Positions 8,245 through 15,778 are shown, counted from the stretch's first letter. The stretch is 20,642 bases of DNA from an uncultured Thomasclavelia sp. (GCA_910588165.1 CAJUOR010000028.1:1-20642), one strand, 5' to 3'. The notes: a model not told the origin generated them from the sequence alone. Numbers and translations are program-made.

Positions 8245-8284
8245 AAAAATGAAACAGGATAAGTTTTCGTAATTATCCTGTTTC
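8243..8284 (-). terminator. terminator of the small lipoprotein gene
   Basis: GAAACAGGATAA (8251-8262) pairs perfectly with TTATCCTGTTTC (8273-8284), 12 pairs. On the minus strand it is followed by a run of seven T. In the plus direction no T run follows, so it would end pepV transcripts poorly. Confidence 0.85.
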
Positions 8285-8309
8285 AGTGCGTTTAGAAAGT
8301 TTTGCGCCG

Positions 8310-8618
8310 TTATCTCATGTGAGAACTGTGTCCCATTGTGGCATTGCGATAAGAAGGAACATTTGATAATGAAGCACTTTCATACACTTTGCCGGTTGAT
8401 TTCGTATCGTCCTTTGGTGTTAGGTCGTCGTTGTCAGTCATATCATCATAGTCGTCTTTGATATTTCGTTCAACGTCATTTACACCTTCACGAACGTCAT
8501 CTGTGACATCATCAAATGCTCTTCTTGTATCTTGTCCCATACGTGATATATCTTCTCTTGCATTTGAACAGCCTGCTAGCATAAACGTACATAAAGCAAA
8601 AGCCAACATTTTTTTCAT
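8310..8618 (-). CDS. small acidic lipoprotein, unknown function
   Basis: Predicted lipoprotein of 102 residues. A short signal peptide (MKKMLAFALCTFMLAGC) ends in the lipobox LAGC, with Cys17 as the lipidated residue. The mature part is very hydrophilic and rich in Asp (repeated DD, DDVRE, DDYDDMTDNDD at about 36-72), probably extended or helical, with a less charged tail ending GHSSHMR. No enzymatic motif is visible. It would sit on the outer face of the membrane. The start is supported by GAGGTGA just upstream on the minus strand. It is divergent from tRNA-Leu, and a 16-base perfect palindrome lies in its promoter region. I do not recognise the family. Confidence 0.8.
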   Translation of the reverse strand: MKKMLAFALCTFMLAGCSNAREDISRMGQDTRRAFDDVTDDVREGVNDVERNIKDDYDDMTDNDDLTPKDDTKSTGKVYESASLSNVPSYRNATMGHSSHMR

Positions 8619-8651
8619 AAACTCACCTCGAGTTTAGTATGTGTTCAAATT

Positions 8652-8667
8652 TTTTGTTTAAACAAAA
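8652..8667. repeat. 16-bp perfect palindrome, candidate operator
   Basis: TTTTGTTTAAACAAAA reads the same on both strands. It sits about 40 bases upstream of the lipoprotein start and overlaps a possible -35 box (TTGTTT, minus strand), so it could bind a repressor. In AT-rich DNA chance is a real alternative. Confidence 0.4.
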
Positions 8668-8692
8668 TTTTAAGAAGCTTGATAAAATTGGC

Positions 8693-8721
8693 TTGAAAGT
8701 TTTTAGGCAGTTTGATATACT
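8693..8721 (+). promoter_or_regulatory. promoter of tRNA-Leu
   Basis: TTGAAA, a 17-base spacer, then TATACT preceded by TGA. The predicted start near 8728 is about seven bases before the mature tRNA. Confidence 0.8.
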
Positions 8722-8734
8722 TAATAAGTAATAA

Positions 8735-8820
8735 GCGGACGTGGTGGAACGGTAGACACGCTACTTTGAGGGGGTAGTGAGAGGATTCTCGTGTGAGTTC
8801 AAATCTCATCGTCCGCACCA
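8735..8820 (+). tRNA. tRNA-Leu (anticodon GAG)
   Basis: The acceptor arms GCGGACG and CGTCCGC pair fully, followed by A and an encoded CCA. The anticodon arm CTACT/GGTAG encloses loop TTGAGGG, giving anticodon GAG, which reads CUC and CUU. A long variable arm (class II) with AGAG/CTC pairing and a T arm GTGAG-TTCAAAT-CTCAT agree with tRNA-Leu. It is a solitary tRNA gene with its own promoter and terminator. Confidence 0.95.
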
Positions 8821-8832
8821 TGATAGAAAATA

Positions 8833-8866
8833 CCTTGATATATTCAGGGCTTTTTTTATTTTTTAA
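8833..8866 (+). terminator. terminator of tRNA-Leu
   Basis: CCTTGA (8833-8838) pairs with TCAGGG (8844-8849), one G-T pair, loop TATAT, followed by C and seven T, then more T. The region up to 8935 holds nothing else that I can identify. Confidence 0.8.
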
Positions 8867-8935
8867 TGACTTAAACAATAGCGAAAAATAAAGTTGTGAT
8901 TTTTTGAAAATCATCTTTTGATTTAGGATAGGGTA

Positions 8936-8944
8936 TGGTAAAAT
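8936..8944 (+). promoter_or_regulatory. extended -10 promoter of the Nudix gene
   Basis: TGG-TAAAAT with no good -35 box; TTTTGA at 8916-8921 has the right spacing. It is the same element as upstream of pepV and the MocR gene. Confidence 0.5.
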
Positions 8945-8977
8945 AGAGATGTCTTAATAAAAAAGGAGGGCTTGGCA

Positions 8978-9394
8978 ATGAGTTCAGAAGCTTTATTTCA
9001 TGTTACTGTTAAGGGCGTAATCGTTATAGACGGTAAGATGCTTTTATTAAAGAAAGTTAAAGAAAGCAAGGATAAATTCGGCTTTTGGGAGTTGCCTGGT
9101 GGTGGCATGGAATTTGGGGAAACACCTGTTGAAGCTATGCAAAGAGAAGCGTTGGAAGAAGCGGGATTAACCATAGATGTGCTTAAACCTATTTCGACAT
9201 TTCACTTAACCAGAAAAGATAAACAGATTGTAGGGATTGTCTTTTTGTGCTGTGCTAAATCTTTAGAAGTTCATCTTTCCGATGAACATAGTGAATATGT
9301 TTTCGTAACACAACAAGAAGCTCAAAACTATTTAGCCCCAACTATTTATAAAGATACATTTAGTCATGAAGTATTGAATTTTATGCATAAATAA
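8978..9394 (+). CDS. Nudix hydrolase
   Basis: Hydrolyses a nucleoside-diphosphate-linked compound; the substrate cannot be told from sequence. The 138-residue protein is a single Nudix domain. The Nudix box GX5EX7REUXEEXGU is complete at about residues 41-63 (GGMEFGE, then REALEEAGL), so the metal-binding glutamates are intact. An N-terminal strand VTVKGVIVIDGKMLLLKK and FWELPGGGMEFGE match the 8-oxo-dGTPase/ADP-ribose type layout. The start is ATG 8978, not the in-frame TTG at 8972: AAGGAGG (8963-8969) is eight bases from the ATG and only two from the TTG. It has its own promoter and terminator ahead of tex. Confidence 0.93.
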   Translation: MSSEALFHVTVKGVIVIDGKMLLLKKVKESKDKFGFWELPGGGMEFGETPVEAMQREALEEAGLTIDVLKPISTFHLTRKDKQIVGIVFLCCAKSLEVHLSDEHSEYVFVTQQEAQNYLAPTIYKDTFSHEVLNFMHK

Positions 9395-9395
9395 G

Positions 9396-9414
9396 AAGGT
9401 CAGGGACCTTTTTT
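9396..9414 (+). terminator. terminator of the Nudix gene
   Basis: AAGGTC (9396-9401) pairs with GACCTT (9405-9410) around loop AGG, followed by TTTT. It begins two bases after the stop codon. Some readthrough into tex is likely, because no clear separate tex promoter is seen. Confidence 0.7.
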
Positions 9415-9433
9415 ATGTTTGGAGGTAAGTTGA

Positions 9434-11578
9434 ATGAATGAGGAAATGATTAAACAAGTTGCCAATCAATTAGGCAAAAGCGAGGGACAAGTAACTAGCG
9501 TTTTAAATATGCTAAAGGAAGGTAATACTGTGCCGTTTATTGCCCGTTATCGTAAAGAAGCAACCGGTGCTTTAAATGAAGATGAAATTCGTGAGATTGA
9601 AAAGGTCTACGATTATGCGGTTAATCTGAACACTCGAAAAGACGATGTTATTCGTCTGATTGAAGAAAAAGGCATGATGAATGATAATTTAAAAAAGGAT
9701 ATTTTGGCTTGTACGAAATTAAGCGAAGTCGAAGATTTATATCGTCCATTTAAAGAAAAGAAGAAAACACGTGCTACAGTGGCGAAAGCTAAGGGTTTAG
9801 AGCCTTTAAGCGATTGGATTTGGAAATTGCCTAGATTCGGTTCTTTGGAAGAAGAAGCTAAGAAATATTTGAATGATGAAGTTAAAAATGTTGAAGAAGC
9901 GATTGCCGGTGCTTTAGATATTATTGCCGAAATTATTGCTGATCATCCAAGAAACAGACAATTTGTGAAACAAATTTTTTATCATCAAGGTATGTTAGTT
10001 ACGAAAGAGAAGAAAAAGCACGAAGATGAAGACAAAGTTTATGAGATGTATTACGATTATCATGAAAAAGTTGACCGTATTGTTGCACATCGTATTTTAG
10101 CGGTTAACCGTGCCGAAAAAGAAAAAGTGATCAGTGTCAATATTGAAGTAGATGAAGCTAAATTATTAGAGCGTCTATTGGAAAGAGTGTTGCGTAAAAG
10201 GGAAACAATCGTTGTTGAATACTTAAGAACTTGCGTTAAAGATGCTTATAAACGTTTGATAGCACCATCAATTGAAAGAGAAATTCGCAGTGAATTAACC
10301 GAGATGGCGGAAAATCAAGCTTTAAATATTTTCTCTATCAACCTTGAAAAACTTTTATTACAAGCACCGATGAAAGATCGTATGGTATTAGGTGTCGATC
10401 CGGCTATTCGTACCGGTTGTAAATTAGCTGTTGTCGATGTGACGGGCAAGGTTTTGAAAATTGATAAGATTTTCCCAACAATTCCTAAGAAAAGCTATGC
10501 CGATGATAAGAAAAAAGTTTTAGAATTGATTTCTAAGTACAAAATAGAAATTATTGCAATCGGTAATGGAACGGCAAGTCGTGAAACAGAAAAGTTTATA
10601 GCTGATTTAATTAAAGAAAAGCAACTAGATGTATCTTATGTCATTGTTTCGGAAGCCGGAGCTTCCGTTTATTCCGCAAGTCCGATTGCCAAAGAGGAAT
10701 TTCCTGAATTTCAAGTTGAAGAACGTTCGGCCGTTTCAATTGCCAGACGTTTGCAAGATCCGTTGGCAGAGCTTGTAAAGATTGAACCTAAGGCTATCAG
10801 CGTAGGACAATATCAACACGATATGAATCAGAAAAAGCTGGAAGAACAATTGGATTATGTGGTGATGAAAACAGTTAACCGCGTAGGTATCAATGTTAAT
10901 ACAGCTTCAACATCTCTATTAAAATATGTGGCAGGTTTATCAAATCAAGTGGCAAAATCGATTGTCGCTTATCGTGATGAGCATGGGAAGTTTACCAAGC
11001 GTAAAGAATTAGGGCAAGTGCCTCGACTTGGTGCTAAAACATATGAACAAGCGGTCGGCTTCTTACGTATTATTGATGGTGATGAGCCATTGGATAAAAC
11101 AGCGATTCACCCTGAAAGCTATCAGGAGGCTTATGCTTTATTAGCGATTTTAGGGATAACGACAGATGATATCGGTAAAGAAAGTGCTAAGATAGCGGTT
11201 GAAAAAGCTGATAAAATAGCTCTTCAAACCCAATTAAACATTGACGAATATACCCTCAATGATATTTTAGAAGCCTTTGTCAATCCGACAAGAACGCCTC
11301 GAGACCATTATGCAACACCTATCTTAAAACAAGATGTTTTACATTTAGAGGATTTAAAAGAAGGTATGCAGTTAGATGGCACTGTCAGAAATGTCGTGGA
11401 TTTCGGTGCCTTTGTCGACATCGGTTTAAAAAACGATGGGTTGGTGCATATTTCTAAAATCTGTAAAGAGTTTATTAAGCACCCGCTAGAAAAGGTCAAT
11501 GTCGGCGATATTGTTACGGTCTATGTGGAAAAGGTCGACTTAAACAAAAAGAAAGTTTCACTCACAATGATACCTTAA
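9434..11578 (+). CDS. tex: Tex-type S1 RNA-binding transcription accessory protein
   Basis: Tex-family protein (714 residues), a conserved nucleic-acid-binding factor linked to transcription and related to eukaryotic Spt6. Domains in order are an N-terminal helical region (about 1-200, with NTVPFIARYRKEATGALNEDEIREIE, the usual start of the family), a YqgF/RNase H-like domain from about 317 (MVLGVDPAIRTGCKLAVVD), helix-hairpin-helix repeats at about 485-560 (VGINVNTAS, LGAKTYEQAVGFLRI), and a C-terminal S1 domain at about 642-712 (GTVRNVVDFGAFVDIGLKNDG). Length is normal. GGAGG lies eight bases before the ATG. It comes 39 bases after the Nudix gene, separated by a short terminator. Confidence 0.96.
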   Translation: MNEEMIKQVANQLGKSEGQVTSVLNMLKEGNTVPFIARYRKEATGALNEDEIREIEKVYDYAVNLNTRKDDVIRLIEEKGMMNDNLKKDILACTKLSEVEDLYRPFKEKKKTRATVAKAKGLEPLSDWIWKLPRFGSLEEEAKKYLNDEVKNVEEAIAGALDIIAEIIADHPRNRQFVKQIFYHQGMLVTKEKKKHEDEDKVYEMYYDYHEKVDRIVAHRILAVNRAEKEKVISVNIEVDEAKLLERLLERVLRKRETIVVEYLRTCVKDAYKRLIAPSIEREIRSELTEMAENQALNIFSINLEKLLLQAPMKDRMVLGVDPAIRTGCKLAVVDVTGKVLKIDKIFPTIPKKSYADDKKKVLELISKYKIEIIAIGNGTASRETEKFIADLIKEKQLDVSYVIVSEAGASVYSASPIAKEEFPEFQVEERSAVSIARRLQDPLAELVKIEPKAISVGQYQHDMNQKKLEEQLDYVVMKTVNRVGINVNTASTSLLKYVAGLSNQVAKSIVAYRDEHGKFTKRKELGQVPRLGAKTYEQAVGFLRIIDGDEPLDKTAIHPESYQEAYALLAILGITTDDIGKESAKIAVEKADKIALQTQLNIDEYTLNDILEAFVNPTRTPRDHYATPILKQDVLHLEDLKEGMQLDGTVRNVVDFGAFVDIGLKNDGLVHISKICKEFIKHPLEKVNVGDIVTVYVEKVDLNKKKVSLTMIP

Positions 11579-11603
11579 CGGACATGAATTTGTCCGTTTT
11601 TTT
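11577..11603 (+). terminator. terminator of tex
   Basis: AACGGACA (11577-11584) pairs perfectly with TGTCCGTT (11591-11598), with T continuing to 11603. The stem begins inside the tex stop codon. Confidence 0.9.
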
Positions 11604-11637
11604 AATATATAATTTATCATAATAAATGAAGTATCAT

Positions 11638-11660
11638 AAAAAAAGACTCAAATGAGTCTT
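11638..11660 (-). terminator. terminator of the ECF S-component gene
   Basis: AAGACTC (11643-11649) pairs with GAGTCTT (11654-11660) around AAAT. On the minus strand seven T follow. The stop codon of the minus gene overlaps the stem. Confidence 0.85.
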
Positions 11661-12249
11661 AGCGGAAGATGGATTGCCCTAAGTTAGAATTTTTTAAAGC
11701 TTTACGCAAAGCTAAATAGAGCGAGCTTGCGATAATGACAGAAGTCATGGCGTTGAATAAAGTAGTCCCGGCTGTCCATGCCATGAAGATTTTAGCGACT
11801 TCACTATCCACACCTAAAATGAAATTGCTGTAAAAATAAGATACAATAGGTTCGCCTAAAACATTGAATGCCATGCCGGCAACACAGGAAAGGACAGTGT
11901 ATTTTGTTAATTGCTTTTGGTCTTTGATTTGCGATAAACCAACTTTTTTAGCTACAAATCCGGCACATAAACCGATACAGAATTTTAGAATAAACGTTTT
12001 CGGAAAACTTGTCACATAAAGCGGATCTAACAAGTCCCCAATTCCCATACCTATAGCCCCGGCCAGGCCCCCTTGAACGCCACCTAGCATTAAGGCTGCC
12101 AAGACGCAAAAAGTATTACCGAAGTGAATAGCAGTTGAGCCTTCTCCAACGGGAATATTGATTTTGAAGAAAGTAAAGCCGATATAACATAAAGCAGCCA
12201 TTAAAGCTGTTAAAGCTAAATTTTGAACAGATGATTGTCTTTTATTCAT
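11659..12249 (-). CDS. ECF transporter S component, possibly for vitamin B6
   Basis: Integral membrane protein of 196 residues, the substrate-binding (S) subunit of an energy-coupling-factor vitamin importer; it would use the shared EcfA-EcfA'-EcfT module encoded elsewhere. It resembles the ECF_trnsp_S (PF07155-like) group: N-terminal LALTALMAALCYIGF with the Ala-rich segment that contacts EcfT, then IPVGEGSTAIHFGNTFCVLA and LGGVQGGLAGAIGMGIGDLL, and about six hydrophobic segments. The start follows AAAGGGGG on the minus strand. It is divergent from a MocR/PdxR-type regulator, a layout that in other Bacillota goes with pyridoxine/pyridoxal uptake (PdxU2). The vitamin B6 substrate is therefore an inference from context, not from binding residues. 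Confidence 0.85.
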   Translation of the reverse strand: MNKRQSSVQNLALTALMAALCYIGFTFFKINIPVGEGSTAIHFGNTFCVLAALMLGGVQGGLAGAIGMGIGDLLDPLYVTSFPKTFILKFCIGLCAGFVAKKVGLSQIKDQKQLTKYTVLSCVAGMAFNVLGEPIVSYFYSNFILGVDSEVAKIFMAWTAGTTLFNAMTSVIIASSLYLALRKALKNSNLGQSIFR

Positions 12250-12273
12250 TTAAGATTCCCCCTTTATCTTTTC

Positions 12274-12293
12274 TATGCTATAATAATAGCATA
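12274..12293. promoter_or_regulatory. palindrome over divergent -10 elements
   Basis: TATGCTATaataATAGCATA is a perfect 8-base inverted repeat with a 4-base spacer. It contains extended -10 elements on both strands: TGC-TATAAT on plus, towards the MocR gene, and TGC-TATTAT on minus, towards the ECF S gene. It is the best candidate operator of the region. Confidence 0.55.
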
Positions 12294-12302
12294 AAACTGA
12301 CA

Positions 12303-12311
12303 TGGTAAAAT
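12303..12311 (+). promoter_or_regulatory. second extended -10 promoter of the MocR gene
   Basis: TGG-TAAAAT, start predicted near 12318, with no clear -35 box. The leader would be about 24 bases and include the AGGTGG ribosome site. Confidence 0.4.
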
Positions 12312-12341
12312 GTACAAAAATAATAAAAAGTAGGTGGACAG

Positions 12342-13646
12342 ATGGAAAGGTTAGTGATTCGTTTTGATACAAATAGAAAAATACCGCTCTATATTCAAAT
12401 CTATGAAGGCTTAGTCAATGAGATGAAAGAGGGACATATTGCTCAAGGAGAAAAACTACCTTCAGTCAGAGCTTTAGCCAAGCAATTAAATCTCTCGAAA
12501 TCGACGATAGAGAACGCTTATGATAAGTTGCTTAGTGAGGGATATTTGACTAGTCGCTTAAAATCCGGCTATTACTGTGATATTCCTTCCTTTAAACAAC
12601 AGACGTTGCAAAAGCCACCGCTTAAAAGCAATCCGCCTAAAGAAATACGTTTTGATTTCAGTTCACGTTTTATTGAACCCGGACACTTTGAAAGCAAGCT
12701 TTGGAGAAGGTATATGCGTTACACATTAGAGGACGAAAGTTATATTGCCAGTTATGGTACAAGCCAAGGGGAATATGAATTACGTGAAGCTTTAGCGTAT
12801 TTTTTATATCGGGAAAGAGCCGTAGAAACCAGTGCCGAACAGTTGGTTATAGGTGCGGGGATTCAACCGTTACTATACTTATTTTGCAGTTTGTTTAGAC
12901 ATCAAAAACTGAAAGTCGGATTTTTAAAACCGGCATTTCAACAAGCACGAACAGTTTTTGAAGATTGCCAGCACGAGATTGTTTTATTAAATGATCTTAA
13001 TGATATAAAAACAGCAGCAATTGATGTACTGTATTTGAGTTATGTGCATACACCTAAAAAAATGAAAGAACGTATTCAGCTTTTAAAAACAATCACGAGT
13101 TTAGATGTAATGTTGATTGAAGATGACTACCAAGGTGAAATGCATTATAAAAGTGTAGGGGTGAACAGTTTGCAAGGGCTCGCTTCTGACGCTAAGATTT
13201 TTTACTTAAACTCTTTTTCAAAACAATTATTACCCTCTGTGCGTATGGCTTGTATGAGTTTTCCCAGTATCTTTAATAAGGCATTGGCATATCGCTTAAG
13301 TGCTTATCATCAAACCGCCTCAAAACTAGAACAACACGTCTTTTCAAGCTATATTCAAGATGGACATTTGGAAAGATGTATTAAAAGACAAAGAAAAATC
13401 TACTTGAAAAGAAGTCAAAAACTTGAGGCAACTCTATTGAGATACTTTGAGAAAAGTGAAATCGAATTATTGGAAAATCAGCTTTGTTTCAGGGTTAAAA
13501 GAAAATTTGATGAAAGTTTTTATAAATCATTAGCTGAAAAGAAAATTGAAATTACTCAGCGTGACGATGGTTATTTGTATCTGTATTTTAGTGGGGTTTC
13601 CGATGCGAAAATAGAGTCGGCTATTTCTGAAATGTTTGAAAACTAG
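12342..13646 (+). CDS. MocR/PdxR-type GntR regulator with aminotransferase-like domain
   Basis: Transcription factor of 434 residues. An N-terminal GntR winged helix-turn-helix (about 13-80: IPLYIQIYEGL, GEKLPSVRALAKQLNLSKSTIENAYDKLLSEGYL) is joined by a short linker to an aminotransferase fold-type I domain (about 105-434). In that domain IEDDYQGEMHY (259-269) and SFSKQLLPSVRM (291-302) keep the Asp, Tyr and Lys294 that bind pyridoxal phosphate in MocR proteins. The usual TPSHQxPxG motif is not recognisable; the matching stretch reads YVHTPKKM. It is divergent from the ECF S component with 92 bases between them, so it probably controls that gene in response to PLP. The start follows AGGTGG. 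Confidence 0.9.
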   Translation: MERLVIRFDTNRKIPLYIQIYEGLVNEMKEGHIAQGEKLPSVRALAKQLNLSKSTIENAYDKLLSEGYLTSRLKSGYYCDIPSFKQQTLQKPPLKSNPPKEIRFDFSSRFIEPGHFESKLWRRYMRYTLEDESYIASYGTSQGEYELREALAYFLYRERAVETSAEQLVIGAGIQPLLYLFCSLFRHQKLKVGFLKPAFQQARTVFEDCQHEIVLLNDLNDIKTAAIDVLYLSYVHTPKKMKERIQLLKTITSLDVMLIEDDYQGEMHYKSVGVNSLQGLASDAKIFYLNSFSKQLLPSVRMACMSFPSIFNKALAYRLSAYHQTASKLEQHVFSSYIQDGHLERCIKRQRKIYLKRSQKLEATLLRYFEKSEIELLENQLCFRVKRKFDESFYKSLAEKKIEITQRDDGYLYLYFSGVSDAKIESAISEMFEN

Positions 13647-13660
13647 GGTAGAGGAAATAA

Positions 13661-13710
13661 AAAAAGCTAAACGCATCAATTTTTTTTAAAGAGATGTTGC
13701 TTAGCTTTTT
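13661..13710. terminator. bidirectional terminator between the MocR and MFS genes
   Basis: AAAAAGCTAA (13661-13670) pairs perfectly with TTAGCTTTTT (13701-13710), with an inner GCATC/GATGT helix. A runs on one side and T runs on the other suit termination of both convergent genes. Confidence 0.8.
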
Positions 13711-13712
13711 GT

Positions 13713-14942
13713 TTATAACGTTGCGGATTTTCTAAAGACAATTAAGCCTAAAATAAAGATGGCTGCCAACATACCGACACCGATGTTGACGCTGTTGAAG
13801 ATTTGACTAGTCATTGAAATAATCGCTGTGCCTAAAAATGAAGCGCCCTTACCGCAGATATCCATAATGCCGAAATATTCACCGGCTTTATCGGCCGGAA
13901 TGATTTTGGCGAAATATGAACGGGATAATGCTTGAATACCACCTTGGAACATACCTACCACAAATGCTAAAATCCAGAAATGAAGTTGTGTCGACATCAC
14001 TAAGGCAAATAAAGCGATGCCGGTATAGGCGATGATACAAATTGTAATCAAAGCCTTATTGTCATATTTTTTTGACAAACTGCCAAAGATTAAGGAACAG
14101 GGGAAAGCGACAATTTGAGTCATCAGTAAAGCGACTAAAAGACCATTGCTATCTAAACCAAGGGCTTGCCCATAGGCTGTTGCCATTTCGATAATGGTAT
14201 AAACACCGTCAATGTAAAAGAAATAGGCGATGAGGAAATAGAAAATCTTGGTATCTTTTTTGGCAGTTTTAAGCGTGTGCCAAAGACGACCTAAGCTGTT
14301 TTGGAAAATGTGTTCTTGATATTCAATATAATATTTTTGCCGATAGTTTTTTAGTAAAGGAAAACTCATCGCTACCCACCAGATAGCAGTGATTAAAAAC
14401 GTGAATAGCATAGCTGTTGTCATTGATAGCCCAAAACTAGAACCGCCTAAGACTAAAACTAAAGAAACGGCAAAAGGTAGACAACTGCCAATATAGCCCC
14501 AAGCATAGCCCTGACTTGAAACAGTATCCATTCTTTGTTCAGTTGTGATATCCGGCAACATGGCATCGTAGAAAATAAGGCTCGTGGAATAACTGATTTT
14601 CGCAATGACAAAAATCACTAAAAAGATAAGCCAAGAAGATGCGATGCCTAATAAGGCACAGCAGACAGCCCCAATTACCATTGAAACCGCAAATAATTTC
14701 TTTTTAAAGTTTTTAGTGTCGGCAATCGTTCCTAAAACAGGACCGATTAAAGCCACAACAAGCGTTGAGATAGACATGGCATAGCCCCAATACGCTAAAT
14801 ATTCAACGTTGCTTAAGCCGTCTAAACCGGCTAAGTAGTTAAAGTAAATAGGTAGCATCGTCGATACTAATAAGATAAAAGAAGAGTTACCGATATCATA
14901 TAATATCCAAGCTTTTTCTAATTTTGTTAATGAAGTTTTCAT
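13713..14942 (-). CDS. UMF1-type MFS transporter
   Basis: Major facilitator membrane transporter of 409 residues with about 12 hydrophobic segments. The start region KAWILYDIGNSSFILLVSTMLP and the segment DAMLPDI...SSQGYAWGYIGS are characteristic of the UMF1/Atg22-like subfamily. GTIADTKNFKKK (about 70-80) is the cytoplasmic loop between helices 2 and 3. Substrate unknown. The start at 14942 is set by AAAAAGGAG seven bases upstream on the minus strand; upstream in-frame codons to 14990 overlap the preceding gene. It begins 13 bases after the phospholipase C-like gene and must share its transcript, so the two products may act on linked substrates. Confidence 0.88.
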   Translation of the reverse strand: MKTSLTKLEKAWILYDIGNSSFILLVSTMLPIYFNYLAGLDGLSNVEYLAYWGYAMSISTLVVALIGPVLGTIADTKNFKKKLFAVSMVIGAVCCALLGIASSWLIFLVIFVIAKISYSTSLIFYDAMLPDITTEQRMDTVSSQGYAWGYIGSCLPFAVSLVLVLGGSSFGLSMTTAMLFTFLITAIWWVAMSFPLLKNYRQKYYIEYQEHIFQNSLGRLWHTLKTAKKDTKIFYFLIAYFFYIDGVYTIIEMATAYGQALGLDSNGLLVALLMTQIVAFPCSLIFGSLSKKYDNKALITICIIAYTGIALFALVMSTQLHFWILAFVVGMFQGGIQALSRSYFAKIIPADKAGEYFGIMDICGKGASFLGTAIISMTSQIFNSVNIGVGMLAAIFILGLIVFRKSATL

Positions 14943-14955
14943 ATAGTTCTCCTTT

Positions 14956-15750
14956 TTAATATTCACCAAATGTGTGATTAAATAGTGCATCTAAAGCTTG
15001 ATTTTGCTCAATAGCTAAATCTAATGAAGTAATAAGTTGGACAGCTACATCAACCGCTTGGTTTAAAAGCTTGTTTAAAGCTTGATTGCTGATTGTACAA
15101 CGTAAATCATCTTCCTTAAGCATGATTTGATCTTTAAAAGCACTTTGACCCACTAAATCTAAAGCTGAGCTTAACACAAAACGTTTGACAGGATTTTTAG
15201 CGTAGAGTAAGCAGTCATAAAATCTCATGGATTTAAGAGATTTCATTATGTTTTTAGGTTCTGTCAAGGCAAAGTAAGGGCTGATAACTTCACTAGCCTT
15301 TTGAGAAGGAAAAATATGTTGCGTTAAATGATATTGAATAGGCTTAAACCCATTAGCCTCTAATAAGCTTCTATCAAAGGCAACTTCAATGCGAGAGTGA
15401 CTAACGTGCTGTTCTCTTTTGTATTTTTCAACATAAGGGTGACAAATCGCATCTAAAGTAAAATGACAGACAAATCCATACAAATAACTTAAATGGCTTT
15501 CCTGATTTTTTTGTTGACGGTAGGTATCAATAGCTTTTTTAAAAAAATCAAGTCCGCTTTGATCATGAAGCTGATGACCGTAAGCACAAATAGGATTTTT
15601 AATTAAAGGCTGATGATAAAATAAAATATCGGGACCATGCAATCCAATGTCATATAAATCACGATTTTGACTGATGATATATTGTTGCTTTGACGTCAGC
15701 TTTTTAAATACTAATTGTCCAAAGTAATAATGTGCATAGGTTGATGGCAT
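14956..15750 (-). CDS. zinc-dependent phospholipase C-like protein
   Basis: Protein of 264 residues resembling the zinc-dependent phospholipase C family (PF00882 type). The N-terminus PSTYAHYYFG has no signal peptide, so it should stay in the cytoplasm, unlike the secreted clostridial toxins. Candidate metal ligands are His7, Asp41 (HGPDILF), His59/His62/Asp63 (YGHQLHD), His96 and Asp100 (CHFTLD), His104 (CHPYVE), His118 and Glu122 (HSRIEVAFD). The first part (to about residue 130) carries all recognised motifs; the rest is helical with no known signature. The start is ATG 15750, chosen because AAAAGAGGTG lies six bases before it on the minus strand; a longer in-frame opening to 15873 runs through the promoter and terminator. 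First gene of a two-gene operon with the MFS transporter. The substrate is unknown. Confidence 0.85.
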   Translation of the reverse strand: MPSTYAHYYFGQLVFKKLTSKQQYIISQNRDLYDIGLHGPDILFYHQPLIKNPICAYGHQLHDQSGLDFFKKAIDTYRQQKNQESHLSYLYGFVCHFTLDAICHPYVEKYKREQHVSHSRIEVAFDRSLLEANGFKPIQYHLTQHIFPSQKASEVISPYFALTEPKNIMKSLKSMRFYDCLLYAKNPVKRFVLSSALDLVGQSAFKDQIMLKEDDLRCTISNQALNKLLNQAVDVAVQLITSLDLAIEQNQALDALFNHTFGEY

Positions 15751-15778
15751 AACTAACACCTCTTTTCTAATATGCCTC

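Noticed and set aside
8645..8914. Minus-strand open frame of 89 codons
   Set aside because: It runs antisense through the tRNA-Leu gene and its promoter and terminator; it has no ribosome site.
12250..12341. A vitamin riboswitch ahead of the ECF S-component gene
   Set aside because: The leader is far too short for any known riboswitch aptamer; control by the divergent MocR protein fits better.
14943..14990. N-terminal extension of the MFS transporter
   Set aside because: It overlaps the end of the upstream gene and has no ribosome site; AAGGAG precedes ATG 14942.
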